From assembly GCF_000473365.1 (NCBI RefSeq), contig NZ_KI421517.1, forward strand, positions 2,131,404 through 2,195,403: a stretch of DNA of 64,000 nt. Reading direction: 5' to 3'. Each line of letters begins with the position of its first letter. Within the stretch, counting starts at the first letter, position 1. The DNA comes from Adhaeribacter aquaticus DSM 16391 (lineage in GTDB: Bacteria; Bacteroidota; Bacteroidia; Cytophagales; Hymenobacteraceae). This document shows, piece after piece, positions 26,446 through 35,608 of the stretch. Position numbers and translations under genes: made by a program. Under the pieces are notes generated by a model. The model was given only the letters and a program-made list of their open reading frames with translations, did no database searches and was not told the DNA's origin.

Positions 26446-27942
26446 ATGAGTGTTGCTAAAAAATTGGTAGGGCAAACGGCTGCCTATGGCATCAGCAGCA
26501 TAATTGGGCGCCTGCTCAATTTTATGTTATTCCCATTGTACTTGGGCATCTTTGCGCCTGAGGACTATGGTGTTATAAACGGCCTTTACGCTTATGTTGG
26601 ATTTTTTAACATCCTATATACATTTGGCCTGGAAACCGCCTTTTTTCGGTTTGCTAATAAGGCCGGAGCAGATCAGCAACAATTATATAACCGCGTTCTA
26701 ACTTTTATTATAGTTACCAGTGTTGCTTTCACCGCCTCCATATTTATTTTAATTGACCCCATATCCCGTTTAATCGGTTTTCCGGAACAACAATTATTTA
26801 TAAAGTGGTTGGCTTTGATACTTGCCATTGATGCCATTACGGCTATCCCCTTTGCCCGGCTCCGGCTACAAAACAAAGCGAAAAAATTTGCCAGTCTAAA
26901 AATGGCGAATATTTTACTTACTGTTTTTGCCAACGTCTTCTTTTATTATTTTTGCCACAATATTTACCAAGGCAACTTCTTACCTGAATTAAAACCAATA
27001 GTAGAGAAAATCTACTTCCCCGAATGGCGGTTGGGCTACATTTTTTTAATAAACCTTATTGCTAACTTTCTTTTATTGCCCCTCTTGTGGCGGGAGCTTA
27101 TAGATTTCCGGTTTAAGCTGGATATTAGTTTTATGAAATCACTTTTCCAGTACTCCTACCCTATTATGTTTATGGGATTTGCTGGAATGGTGAATGAGCT
27201 ATTGGATCGGATACTACTTATAAAAATATTACCAGAAAATTTCTATCCTAATTTAAGTAGTAAAGGCGCTTTAGGAGTGTATGGAGGCTGTTATAAGCTA
27301 GCTATGTTCATGACACTTACCATTCAGGCATTCCGGTACGCCGGCGAACCGTTTTTCTTTTCGCATGCTAAAGAAAAAAATTCTCCTACCACCTTTGCCC
27401 TGGTAATGAAATGGTTTGTTTTGGTATGTACTTTTATTTTCTTATTTGTAAGCGTTAACCTGGAAGACTTTAAGATTCTATTACGGAATCCTGAATATTA
27501 CCAAGGCATGGGAGTTGTACCTATCCTTCTTTTAGCCAATTTATTTTTAGGGATTTATTACAATCTATCTGCCTGGTTTAAACTTACCGATAAAACGTAT
27601 TTTGGCACAATTATCAGTTTTGGCGGAGCTGCTATAACTATTATTTTAAATGTGGCGCTCATTCCAGTTTTAGGCTTTATGGGCTGCGCCTGGGCCACCT
27701 TAGCCTGTTATTTTAGCATGGCATTTACCTGCTACCTCTTGGGCCAGAAATATTATCCTATTCCCTACCCGGTTACTTCTATACTGGCTTATATTTTGTT
27801 TGCTATTCTTCTGGTTTTAGCGGCTTTGTATGTTCCCATTACAGATACAATACTCCGTCATCTTTTCCACTTCGGGCTTTGCGTATTTTTCCTTCTGGTG
27901 GTTTATATAATTGAAAAACCAAAGTTTAAAACTAAATTTTAA
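26446..27942 (+). CDS. polysaccharide flippase (MOP superfamily, Wzx-like)
   Basis: The 498-residue integral membrane protein has about 12-14 hydrophobic helices and the N-terminal pattern of the MOP exporter superfamily (VGQTAAYGISSIIGRLLNFMLFPLYLG, then APEDYGVINGLYAYVGFF). Such proteins flip lipid-linked oligosaccharide units across the inner membrane for surface polysaccharide assembly. A middle insertion around residues 168-190 (NIYQGNFLPELKPIVEKIYF) is long and polar. No glycosyltransferase genes lie beside it, so it seems a stand-alone flippase, with envelope genes starting 3 kb downstream. Substrate is unknown; a lipid II flippase role cannot be excluded. Confidence 0.85.
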   Translation: MSVAKKLVGQTAAYGISSIIGRLLNFMLFPLYLGIFAPEDYGVINGLYAYVGFFNILYTFGLETAFFRFANKAGADQQQLYNRVLTFIIVTSVAFTASIFILIDPISRLIGFPEQQLFIKWLALILAIDAITAIPFARLRLQNKAKKFASLKMANILLTVFANVFFYYFCHNIYQGNFLPELKPIVEKIYFPEWRLGYIFLINLIANFLLLPLLWRELIDFRFKLDISFMKSLFQYSYPIMFMGFAGMVNELLDRILLIKILPENFYPNLSSKGALGVYGGCYKLAMFMTLTIQAFRYAGEPFFFSHAKEKNSPTTFALVMKWFVLVCTFIFLFVSVNLEDFKILLRNPEYYQGMGVVPILLLANLFLGIYYNLSAWFKLTDKTYFGTIISFGGAAITIILNVALIPVLGFMGCAWATLACYFSMAFTCYLLGQKYYPIPYPVTSILAYILFAILLVLAALYVPITDTILRHLFHFGLCVFFLLVVYIIEKPKFKTKF

Positions 27943-28045
27943 TTCCTATTTTTACCTGCCTCTATAATAGGTTTTAAATTATATTTAGCTATTTGATGGC
28001 TTTTGTAACCCATCTACCCCAGAATCAGTAAGGAATTTTCCAGAA

Positions 28046-28480
28046 ATGAAAGTAAATATTATTAACCAATCCAAGCATGCTCTTCCGTCTTATCAAACTT
28101 CCAGTTCGGCGGGGATGGATCTACGGGCTAATTTAGAAGCCAGTATCCTCTTAAAGCCCTTACAACGGGTACTCGTACCAACTGGCTTATTTATAGAATT
28201 GCCGGATGGCTTTGAAGCTCAAATCAGGCCCCGGAGCGGATTAGCTTATAAACATGGAATATCTATTGTGAATAGCCCAGGAACTATTGATGCCGATTAC
28301 CGTGGCGAAATAAAAGTATTATTAGTTAACCTCTCTGACCAGGAATTTACCGTAGAAGATGGTGAACGGATTGCCCAAATGGTTGTTGCCAAACACGAAA
28401 CCATTGAATGGCAGGAGGCAAATGCCTTATCGGCCACGGAACGGGGAGCTGGAGGCTATGGCAGTACCGGTGTAAAATAA
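28046..28480 (+). CDS. dut: deoxyuridine 5'-triphosphate nucleotidohydrolase (dUTPase)
   Basis: This trimeric enzyme hydrolyses dUTP to dUMP, keeping uracil out of DNA and feeding dTMP synthesis. In 144 residues all five motifs are visible: [33 protein letters not shown] with the DYRGE segment, and the C-terminal arm with the Gly/Thr-rich lid ([10 protein letters not shown]). The length is normal. It precedes the sugar nucleotidyltransferase gene by about 130 nt. Confidence 0.97.
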   Translation: MKVNIINQSKHALPSYQTSSSAGMDLRANLEASILLKPLQRVLVPTGLFIELPDGFEAQIRPRSGLAYKHGISIVNSPGTIDADYRGEIKVLLVNLSDQEFTVEDGERIAQMVVAKHETIEWQEANALSATERGAGGYGSTGVK

Positions 28481-28610
28481 GATAGATCACTTTTTTAAAT
28501 TGTTTTAGATCAATTATATTAAAAAACAGTATATTTCTAACAATACTTAAAAGGTTTTATATTAATTATTTATAAATACCTCAGACTTAAATCAAATAAA
28601 AAATAAAACT

Positions 28611-29618
28611 ATGAGAATTATTGTTCCAATGGCTGGCATGGGCAAACGCATGCGTCCACATACTTTAACTGTTCCAAAACCACTGGTACCTATTGCGGGA
28701 AAACCAATTGTACAGCGGCTTGTAGAAGATATTGCAAAAGTTTGTCAGGAGCCTATTGAGGAGGTTGCTTTTATTATTGGCAACTTCGGGGAAGCTGTAG
28801 AAAAAAGTTTGATACAAATTGCTGAATCAGTAGGTGGAAAAGGAACAATTTATTATCAGGACCAGCCATTAGGTACAGCTCATGCTATTTTATGCGCTAA
28901 AGAGTCTTTAGAAGGTAAATTGGTAGTTGCATTTGCTGATACTTTGTTTAAGGCTGATTTTACGCTGGATACGTCTGCTGATGGCACCATTTGGGTACAG
29001 CAAGTTGAAGATCCTCGTCCTTTTGGCGTAGTAAAACTAAACGATCAGAATGTTATTACTGATTTCGTGGAAAAACCAGAAACATTTGTTTCTGACTTGG
29101 CTATTATTGGTATTTATTACTTTAAAGATGGTGCCTATTTACGCGACGAACTTCAGTATTTATTAGACAACGATATCAAAGATAAAGGAGAGTTTCAGCT
29201 TACCAATGCCCTGGAAAATATGAAGACTAAGGGTACCACTTTTATTCCAGGAAAAATTTCGGAATGGTTAGATTGCGGAAATAAAGATGCTACTGTTTAT
29301 ACAAACCAACGTTATTTAGAATACCTAAAAGATGAACAAGGTTTAGTAGCCTCTTCCGCAAAAATTACTAATTCTGTTATTATTCCTCCATCATTTATTG
29401 GAGAAAATGTAGTTCTGAACAATGCCGTAGTAGGTCCGCACGTTTCAATTGGAAATAACACGCAGGTTCACAATTCAGTAGTAAGTAATTCTATTGTGCA
29501 GGAAAATACCGTAGTTAAATCTGCTAACATAACTAATTCCATGTTGGGTAGTTTTGCTGTTTTTCAAGGTACTCCTGCCGATTTAAGTGTAGGCGATTAC
29601 AACGTGCTGAAGCAATAA
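28611..29618 (+). CDS. sugar-1-phosphate nucleotidyltransferase with left-handed beta-helix
   Basis: The 335-residue protein is a nucleotidyltransferase activating a sugar phosphate for glycan synthesis. The N-terminal Rossmann-like domain has the signature MAGMGKRMRPHTLTVPKPLVPIAGKP, an FADTLF strand and VVKLNDQNVITDFVEKP. From about residue 245 a left-handed beta-helix of hexapeptide repeats appears (SVIIPPSFIGENVVLNNAVVG, SVVSNSIVQEN). This architecture fits glucose-1-phosphate thymidylyltransferase or UDP-GlcNAc pyrophosphorylase relatives; the sugar cannot be fixed. The next three genes follow closely, forming an envelope-related run. Confidence 0.88.
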   Translation: MRIIVPMAGMGKRMRPHTLTVPKPLVPIAGKPIVQRLVEDIAKVCQEPIEEVAFIIGNFGEAVEKSLIQIAESVGGKGTIYYQDQPLGTAHAILCAKESLEGKLVVAFADTLFKADFTLDTSADGTIWVQQVEDPRPFGVVKLNDQNVITDFVEKPETFVSDLAIIGIYYFKDGAYLRDELQYLLDNDIKDKGEFQLTNALENMKTKGTTFIPGKISEWLDCGNKDATVYTNQRYLEYLKDEQGLVASSAKITNSVIIPPSFIGENVVLNNAVVGPHVSIGNNTQVHNSVVSNSIVQENTVVKSANITNSMLGSFAVFQGTPADLSVGDYNVLKQ

Positions 29619-29626
29619 ACTTTTTA

Positions 29627-31414
29627 ATGATTTTATCTAAATACTTTTTCGTTCCTTGTCTGGGCCTGGCTTTACTTTTAGCCGGGCCAGGCTATGGACA
29701 AAAAAAGCAAAAAAAAAATAAGGCCGAAACACCTGCCGAACAGCCTTTATCCTTTGCCCAAAAAGATAAAAAGCTGGATAACCGGGAAAAAGAGGCAAGT
29801 GAATCTTTTTTTATTGAAGGAATGAAGTACATGATGCTCGAAGACTTTCCTAAAGCCTTGGAGCGTTTCCAGAGAGCCTACGCCATCAATTCTTCTAATG
29901 CAGCTCTTAATTATAAGATTGCTCAAACCATTATGCAGATGGGGCGGGCCAATGAAGCACTTCCTTTTGCTCAGGCTGCAGTAAACATAGATAGCTCCAA
30001 CCCTTATTATTATTTATTATTAGCCCAGCTTTTTGGTGGACAAAATCGCTACGATGATGCAATCAAGGTATTAACAAAGCTTACCAAGGAATTGCCTAAT
30101 ACAGACCAATACCTGTTTCAGTTAGCGGATTTGTATTTGGCACAAAATAAATATGAAGACGCACTAAAAACGTACGACCGTATTGAAAAGCAATATGGTT
30201 TCATAGAGGAAATAGCTTATAAAAAGCAGCAAATATACCTTCGTCAAAATAACCTGGAAAAAGCTCTGAAAGAGGGGGAACAACTAATTTCCAGCGACCC
30301 GAATGAAATAAGATTTACGTTAGCTCAGGCAGAGATGCTGGCTAATAACAAAAAAACTGATGAAGCTATAGTTCTAGTAAATAAAGCCTTAAAAGCAGAA
30401 AAAAATAATGCACAGGCCCATTTGATGTTAGCCGAACTTTACCGGCAAAAAGGAAATCTAGCCGAATCTGAAAAAGAACTAAAATTAGCCTTTGGTAATC
30501 CAGGTTTGGAAATTGATACCAAAGTAAAAATATTAATAGATTATATCCGGCAAATGCCGGTACCTCCGGCTAAAGCCGATCCGGATTTACAAGACACTGC
30601 CCTTGAACTTGCCGATTTAACTATAAAGACGCACCCTACTGAAGCCAAAGCGTATGCCGTAGCCGGTGATGTACAGGCGCTGGCTCAAAAAAAGACTGAC
30701 GCCAGAACAAATTATCTAAAGGCATTAAAGCTGGATAATTCCCATTTTAAAATTTGGCAGCAGGTAATCTTCCTTGAAGCAGAATTAGCGCAGACTGATT
30801 CGCTGGTGGTACATACCGAAAAAGCGCTTGAACTTTTCCCGAACCAGGCCATGCTGTGGTTCTACAATGGCACTGCCTACATGCTTAAAAAAGAACCGGC
30901 CCGGGCCATTAAATCTTTAGAGTATGGTAAAAAACTAACCATTGATAATGCTGAGCTACAAAACCAGTTTAACATTCAGTTAGGTGATTCTTATCAATCC
31001 CTGAAGGATTATCCAAAGTCGGATGCCGCTTATGAAAGCGTACTGGCCGCCGACCCTAATAACCCCCATGTGCTCAATAACTATAGCTATTATTTATCCT
31101 TGCGAGGGCAAAACCTAGATAAGGCAAAATCCATGTCGGAAAAGCTAGTAAAGCAAAACCCAAAAGAAGCTACTTATTTAGATACCCACGCTTGGGTGTT
31201 ATATAAATTAAAAGAATACAAGGAGGCCCGTAAATATTTAGAAGAAGCTGTTTCTTTGAAAAAAGATGCCGATATTTTGGAACACTATGGGGATGTATTG
31301 TATCAGTTAGGAGAGAAAGAATTAGCCTTGGAGCAATGGAAAAAAGCTAAACAGATTGGAAAAGCGTCTGACCTAATTGACAAAAAGATAAAAGATAAAA
31401 AGCTTTATGAGTAA
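29627..31414 (+). CDS. exported tetratricopeptide-repeat protein
   Basis: The 595-residue protein has a signal peptide (FFVPCLGLALLLAGPGYGQ), a short basic spacer, and TPR repeats along most of its length. Examples are ALERFQRAYAINSSNAALNYK, EALPFAQAAVNIDSSNPYYYL and EARKYLEEAVSLKKDADILE. It probably scaffolds an envelope complex in the periplasm. It starts 8 nt after the nucleotidyltransferase gene and its last 8 nt overlap the DUF4292 lipoprotein gene, which indicates translational coupling. No catalytic domain is present. Confidence 0.88.
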   Translation: MILSKYFFVPCLGLALLLAGPGYGQKKQKKNKAETPAEQPLSFAQKDKKLDNREKEASESFFIEGMKYMMLEDFPKALERFQRAYAINSSNAALNYKIAQTIMQMGRANEALPFAQAAVNIDSSNPYYYLLLAQLFGGQNRYDDAIKVLTKLTKELPNTDQYLFQLADLYLAQNKYEDALKTYDRIEKQYGFIEEIAYKKQQIYLRQNNLEKALKEGEQLISSDPNEIRFTLAQAEMLANNKKTDEAIVLVNKALKAEKNNAQAHLMLAELYRQKGNLAESEKELKLAFGNPGLEIDTKVKILIDYIRQMPVPPAKADPDLQDTALELADLTIKTHPTEAKAYAVAGDVQALAQKKTDARTNYLKALKLDNSHFKIWQQVIFLEAELAQTDSLVVHTEKALELFPNQAMLWFYNGTAYMLKKEPARAIKSLEYGKKLTIDNAELQNQFNIQLGDSYQSLKDYPKSDAAYESVLAADPNNPHVLNNYSYYLSLRGQNLDKAKSMSEKLVKQNPKEATYLDTHAWVLYKLKEYKEARKYLEEAVSLKKDADILEHYGDVLYQLGEKELALEQWKKAKQIGKASDLIDKKIKDKKLYE

Positions 31415-32168
31415 TCGCCTCGCGTTGTTTTTGGCATTAAATTTATTATTTTTTATTTCCTCTTGTAAAAAGCAAACCATACCTGTTGCTTCCTCTACAC
31501 CTACTCCTCCTTCAAGTAAAGTTGGCGCCCGAAACCTGGAATTCGATTACTTTTCTGCCCGCGGCAAGATACAGGTAGATGGAGGGAAAGAGAAAGTTTC
31601 ATCCGCCATGTCTATGCGTATCCGCAGAGATAGTGTTATCTGGATTTCGGTAGTTCCGGCCTTAGGCATTGAAGTCGCCCGCATGCGCATTACCCAAGAC
31701 TCGGTGCACATGATTAACAGGCTACAGAAGTACTATTTTGCCGGCGATTATTCTTTTCTTAAGCAACAGTTTAAGGTAGATGTAAATTACAATATGCTCC
31801 AGGCAATAATATTAGGCAATTATATAGCTGGTACGCCTGGTCAGGAGACAGTGGTTTCTGAAAATCCACAACCTCACATTCAACAAAGACAAAATAACTT
31901 AATACTAAATCAGTTTCTGGATGTGACTACTTCTAAATTACAAAAGGTAACCATTCAGGACGAAGCTTCTAAAAATAATTTAACGGCTACCTATTCGCAA
32001 TTTAATCAGGTGATGAATAAACCTTTCGCTAAAACAGTTTCCATTACGGTACAACAAGGCGGAACAACCACTAATACTGGGGCTGTAATTGAGTATAGTA
32101 AAGTTGGCATTGATGAAGGCAAATTATCATTCCCGTTTGCGATACCGGAAGGCTACACCCGCAAGTAA
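31407..32168 (+). CDS. DUF4292 lipoprotein
   Basis: The 253-residue protein has a lipoprotein signal (LALFLALNLLFFISSC, lipobox Cys20) and a DUF4292-type domain. The visible pattern is FDYFSARGKIQVDGG, SSAMSMRIRRDSVIWISV and IEVARMRITQDSVHMINR. These beta-rich stretches recall LolB/LolA-type lipid-binding folds, which is a structural guess. It is translationally coupled to the TPR gene and precedes the EnvC-like gene, a gene order that recurs in Bacteroidota. A role in lipoprotein or envelope lipid handling is inferred. Confidence 0.87.
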   Translation: MSNRLALFLALNLLFFISSCKKQTIPVASSTPTPPSSKVGARNLEFDYFSARGKIQVDGGKEKVSSAMSMRIRRDSVIWISVVPALGIEVARMRITQDSVHMINRLQKYYFAGDYSFLKQQFKVDVNYNMLQAIILGNYIAGTPGQETVVSENPQPHIQQRQNNLILNQFLDVTTSKLQKVTIQDEASKNNLTATYSQFNQVMNKPFAKTVSITVQQGGTTTNTGAVIEYSKVGIDEGKLSFPFAIPEGYTRK

Positions 32169-32251
32169 TCTTAAATAAATTAATCTTATTAGTTTTTTAG
32201 CCAATAGATTTATGATATTTGTAAATCTATTCGTGGTGAGTTTTATTGTTA

Positions 32252-33511
32252 ATGCAGAGTTTCCTCAAATACTTTTTTCTAATTCTTCTTATTTCTGTCG
32301 CTAATCCAAGTTTCGGGCAGCAGCGTGGCAAAACTAAATCTAAAGCACAACTGGAACGGGAGAAAAGAGAAAACCTGAACAGAATAAAAGAAGCGAACCG
32401 TATTTTACAGCAAACAAAACAACAAAAAGAAGCCTCTATTGGGCAATTAAATGCTATTCAAGAGAAAATAACAGTTCAGAAAGGCCTTATCCGAAATATT
32501 TCCTCTGAGCTTACTTACATAGAAACCGATATGAAACAAACAGAATCAACGGTTTCTTCCTTGAAAACAGACCTGGAAAAATTAAAGGCAGAATACGCAG
32601 CAATGGTTTATGGTGCTGCAAAAACGGCCAATAGCTACAATAAAATGATGTTTTTATTTGCTTCCGATTCTTTCAACCAATTTGTAAGACGGTTAAGTTA
32701 CCTGCGGCAATATTCAGAAGCACGTAAAAAGCAAGTAGCTCAAATAAACAATGTACAAACCTCTCTGGAACAGAAAATAGCCATTTTAAGCACCAGAAAA
32801 CAGGAAAAGAAAAACCTACTGCATGTACAGGTAAAAGAAAACAAGAATTTACTCTCCTTAAAAAATCAGCAAAGCACGGTAATTACCCAATTAAGCCGGC
32901 AGGAAGAAAACTTACGGCAAGAAGTAGTACAGCGCCAACAGGCAGTACAAAAACTTAATAACCTGATTGCCGATATGGTGCGGGAAGAAATTGCCCGTTC
33001 CGCCCGGGCTGCTCGGGCCAACGCAGCCAAAAATCCGGAAGCAGCTGCAAACACCCGCGTTAACCGGGTTACGCTAACACCCGAAACCGCCTTGCTTTCT
33101 AGCTCCTTTGGAGGAAACAGAGGCCGCTTTTCCTGGCCCGTGGAGCGAGGGTTTATTTCGCAACGATTTGGCGTGCATCCGCATCCGGTGCTAAAACAAG
33201 TGAGCACCCAAAATAATGGCATCGAAATTCAAACCAACAGTGGGGAGCGAGCCCGTGCTATCTTTAAAGGCAAAGTAACTGCAGTGGCAAATATTGCCGG
33301 GTTAAACAACATTGTTATGATCCAGCACGGGGAGTATTTTACCGTTTATGCCAAGTTAAAGTCTGTTAATGTTTCCGAAGGACAAGCTATAAATGCCCAT
33401 GATGTAATTGGAAATGTATATACCAATTCCGAAGGAACAACTGAATTACATTTTGAAATCTGGCGAAACGGAACTAAGCTAAATCCTGAAGGCTGGTTAT
33501 TAACTAAGTAA
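32252..33511 (+). CDS. EnvC-like murein hydrolase activator with degenerate M23 domain
   Basis: The 419-residue exported protein has a signal peptide (FLKYFFLILLISVANPSFG), a long coiled coil (about residues 25-250) and a C-terminal LytM/M23 fold (about 300-415). Active M23 enzymes have HxGxD and HxH zinc motifs; here the first is replaced by NNGIEIQ and the second is reduced to LHFEIW. The domain is therefore probably not catalytic and acts like EnvC, which activates amidases during cell separation. The ATG at 32252 is preferred to an upstream TTG. It follows the DUF4292 gene and precedes two TatA genes, and Tat export supplies amidases in other bacteria. Confidence 0.88.
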   Translation: MQSFLKYFFLILLISVANPSFGQQRGKTKSKAQLEREKRENLNRIKEANRILQQTKQQKEASIGQLNAIQEKITVQKGLIRNISSELTYIETDMKQTESTVSSLKTDLEKLKAEYAAMVYGAAKTANSYNKMMFLFASDSFNQFVRRLSYLRQYSEARKKQVAQINNVQTSLEQKIAILSTRKQEKKNLLHVQVKENKNLLSLKNQQSTVITQLSRQEENLRQEVVQRQQAVQKLNNLIADMVREEIARSARAARANAAKNPEAAANTRVNRVTLTPETALLSSSFGGNRGRFSWPVERGFISQRFGVHPHPVLKQVSTQNNGIEIQTNSGERARAIFKGKVTAVANIAGLNNIVMIQHGEYFTVYAKLKSVNVSEGQAINAHDVIGNVYTNSEGTTELHFEIWRNGTKLNPEGWLLTK

Positions 33512-33713
33512 TCATTTTCAAAATTATTTCCCGCTCTTGCTAATCTTTTTCAACGGCTCAAAATCTTACTCTACAGCGGCCGTTTTACCTATTAGACGCT
33601 TATTTATGGCTTTATCCATTTAAAAAATAAATGGCTTACAAAGCTCTTTCGGAAATATTTCGCTAACTTTTTAAACTTTATAGGTAATCTTTATCTTATA
33701 TTAAAAATAAGTC

Positions 33714-33721
33714 TAAATTTG
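33714..33721 (+). promoter_or_regulatory. -7 box for the tatA pair
   Basis: TAAATTTG matches TAnnTTTG and lies 26 nt before the tatA ATG. No clear -33 TTG is seen. Confidence 0.4.
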
Positions 33722-33747
33722 TAATTCTAACTTTTAATTAAAAAATT

Positions 33748-33960
33748 ATGTTACTTAACAATGTTCTTGCTTTTATTGGTGGCTTAGGTAGCACTGAAGT
33801 ATTAGTTATCCTTGTAGTTATCTTATTACTTTTCGGTGCAAAACGTATCCCGGAATTAGCGAAAGGTTTAGGCCGTGGTATTCGTGAATTTAAAGACGCT
33901 ACCAAAGAAATAAAAAGCGATATTGAGAAAGCTGCCAACGACGAAACTCCTAATAAATAA
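33748..33960 (+). CDS. tatA: twin-arginine translocase subunit TatA/E
   Basis: TatA oligomers form the pathway through which folded proteins with twin-arginine signals cross the inner membrane. The 70-residue protein has one N-terminal helix ([20 protein letters not shown]), the conserved [21 protein letters not shown] amphipathic helix and a charged tail. A second, divergent TatA-type gene follows 12 nt downstream. No tatC is in the window. Confidence 0.93.
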   Translation: MLLNNVLAFIGGLGSTEVLVILVVILLLFGAKRIPELAKGLGRGIREFKDATKEIKSDIEKAANDETPNK

Positions 33961-33972
33961 TTAGTGGGTTTT

Positions 33973-34143
33973 ATGAAAGTTGCAGCACTTGCCTTCCTGA
34001 GTGCAGGTGAGGCCTTTCTTATTATTGCAGTTTTATTACTCTTTTTTGGAGCAACCCGCATTCCAATAATTGGTCGCAACCTGGGTAAAAGTATCCGGGA
34101 GTTTAAAGACGCATCCAAAAAAGACGACCAAGAAAAAAAGTAA
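33973..34143 (+). CDS. second, shorter TatA/E-like protein
   Basis: This 56-residue ORF begins MKVAALAFLSAGEAFLIIAV and continues LLLFFGATRIPIIGRNLGKS, then IREFKDASKKDDQEKK. It keeps the TatA membrane helix, hinge (FFGATRIP) and amphipathic helix with IREFKDA, but the tail is very short. It starts 12 nt after the first tatA and surely shares its transcript. It may be a functional TatE-like partner. The short tail and the absence of twin copies elsewhere in the window leave its exact role open. Confidence 0.85.
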   Translation: MKVAALAFLSAGEAFLIIAVLLLFFGATRIPIIGRNLGKSIREFKDASKKDDQEKK

Positions 34144-34172
34144 AACAACCTTTTATTAGCTTAAAATAAGTT

Positions 34173-35606
34173 TTGAAGCGCTATAATAGTCTTGAAGACG
34201 TTCATCAGGATATTAAGGCCGGCTTAGTTACGTGCCGCGACCTGGTGAATTATTATCTGAAAAATATTGAGCAAAAAAAACATCTGAATGCATATTTAGA
34301 AGTATTTGCTGAGGAAGCCCTAGCCCAGGCTGAAGTAGTAGACCGCAAAATTGCGGCAGGCACGGCAGGTCGGCTGGCTGGGATGGTAGTAGGTATAAAA
34401 GACGTTCTGGCGTACAAAGACCATTCGCTCCAATCATCAAGTAAGATTTTGGATGGCTTTAAATCTTTATACACAGCTACAGCCGTTCAACGGGTACTGG
34501 ATGAGGATGCAATCATTATTGGGCGGCAGAATTGCGATGAATTTGCGATGGGTGCCTCTAATGAGACATCTGCATTTGGCCCTACCCTAAATGATTTTGA
34601 TAACACACGAGTGCCCGGAGGTTCTTCAGGTGGTTCTGCAGTAGCAGTACAAGCTGATTTGTGTTTGGCATCCCTTGGCTCAGATACCGGTGGTTCAGTA
34701 AGACAACCAGCGGCTTTTTGCGATATTATCGGCTTCAAACCCACCTATTCCCGTATTTCGCGATACGGCCTAATTGCTTACGCTTCTTCTTTTGATCAGA
34801 TAGGCACATTAACCCGAAGTGTAGAAGATGCGGCCTTGCTTTTAGAAATTATGGCAGGAGCTGATGAAAATGATAGTACCGTCAGCCATAAGCCTGTTCC
34901 GAGTTATACCGCAGAACTAAACAATAACCGTTCCTACCGCATCGGTTATATCAGCGACTCAATGGAAAGTGAAGGACTGCAGCCTGAAATAAAAGATGCT
35001 ATGAATAATGCCATAGATCGTTTACGGGCAGAAGGACATACGGTAGAATCGGTTGATTTCCATTATTTAGATTACATAGTTCCTACTTATTATATTTTAA
35101 CTACCGCCGAAGCCAGTTCTAATTTATCGCGCTATGATGGCGTAAAATTCGGTTACCGTAGTCCGGATGCTACCGACTTGGTTTCGATGTACAAAAAGAC
35201 CCGAGCTCAGGGCTTTGGCCACGAAGTACAGAAGCGTATTATGTTAGGTACTTTTGTATTAAGTGCTGATTACTATGACGCATATTATACCAAGGCTCAA
35301 CGTGTACGCCGCTTAATTAAAGAAAAAACCGAAGAATTACTGAGCCAATACGACTTCTTAATTACACCAACTACTCCTACAACAGCATTCCCGCTTGGTG
35401 GAAATGATGCTGATCCGTTAGCCATTTACCTGGCCGATATATTCACAGTTCAGGCTTCCTTATCAGGAGTACCGGCTATTTCTGTTCCGGCTGGCTACGA
35501 CAACAAAGGTTTATCTATTGGTTTACAAATAATAACAAAACCATTTGCCGAATCACAATTATTTGCTTTTTCTAAATTAGTTAACGAAACGATTGTAGCA
35601 GTTTAA
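34173..35606 (+). CDS. gatA: aspartyl/glutamyl-tRNA amidotransferase subunit A
   Basis: GatA is the amidase of the GatCAB complex that turns Glu-tRNA-Gln (or Asp-tRNA-Asn) into the correct amide. The 477 residues show the amidase-signature triad Lys76 (GIKDV), Ser151 (PGGSSGGSAVAVQ) and Ser175 (SLGSDTGGSVRQPAAFC). The start is a TTG at 34173; no in-frame ATG precedes the conserved N-terminus, so TTG initiation is needed. gatB and gatC are not adjacent. It ends 2 nt before the transglycosylase gene. Confidence 0.95.
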   Translation: MKRYNSLEDVHQDIKAGLVTCRDLVNYYLKNIEQKKHLNAYLEVFAEEALAQAEVVDRKIAAGTAGRLAGMVVGIKDVLAYKDHSLQSSSKILDGFKSLYTATAVQRVLDEDAIIIGRQNCDEFAMGASNETSAFGPTLNDFDNTRVPGGSSGGSAVAVQADLCLASLGSDTGGSVRQPAAFCDIIGFKPTYSRISRYGLIAYASSFDQIGTLTRSVEDAALLLEIMAGADENDSTVSHKPVPSYTAELNNNRSYRIGYISDSMESEGLQPEIKDAMNNAIDRLRAEGHTVESVDFHYLDYIVPTYYILTTAEASSNLSRYDGVKFGYRSPDATDLVSMYKKTRAQGFGHEVQKRIMLGTFVLSADYYDAYYTKAQRVRRLIKEKTEELLSQYDFLITPTTPTTAFPLGGNDADPLAIYLADIFTVQASLSGVPAISVPAGYDNKGLSIGLQIITKPFAESQLFAFSKLVNETIVAV

Positions 35607-35608
35607 TT

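Noticed and set aside
34228..34744. Minus-strand frames within gatA
   Set aside because: They are antisense to conserved amidase motifs and show no family features.
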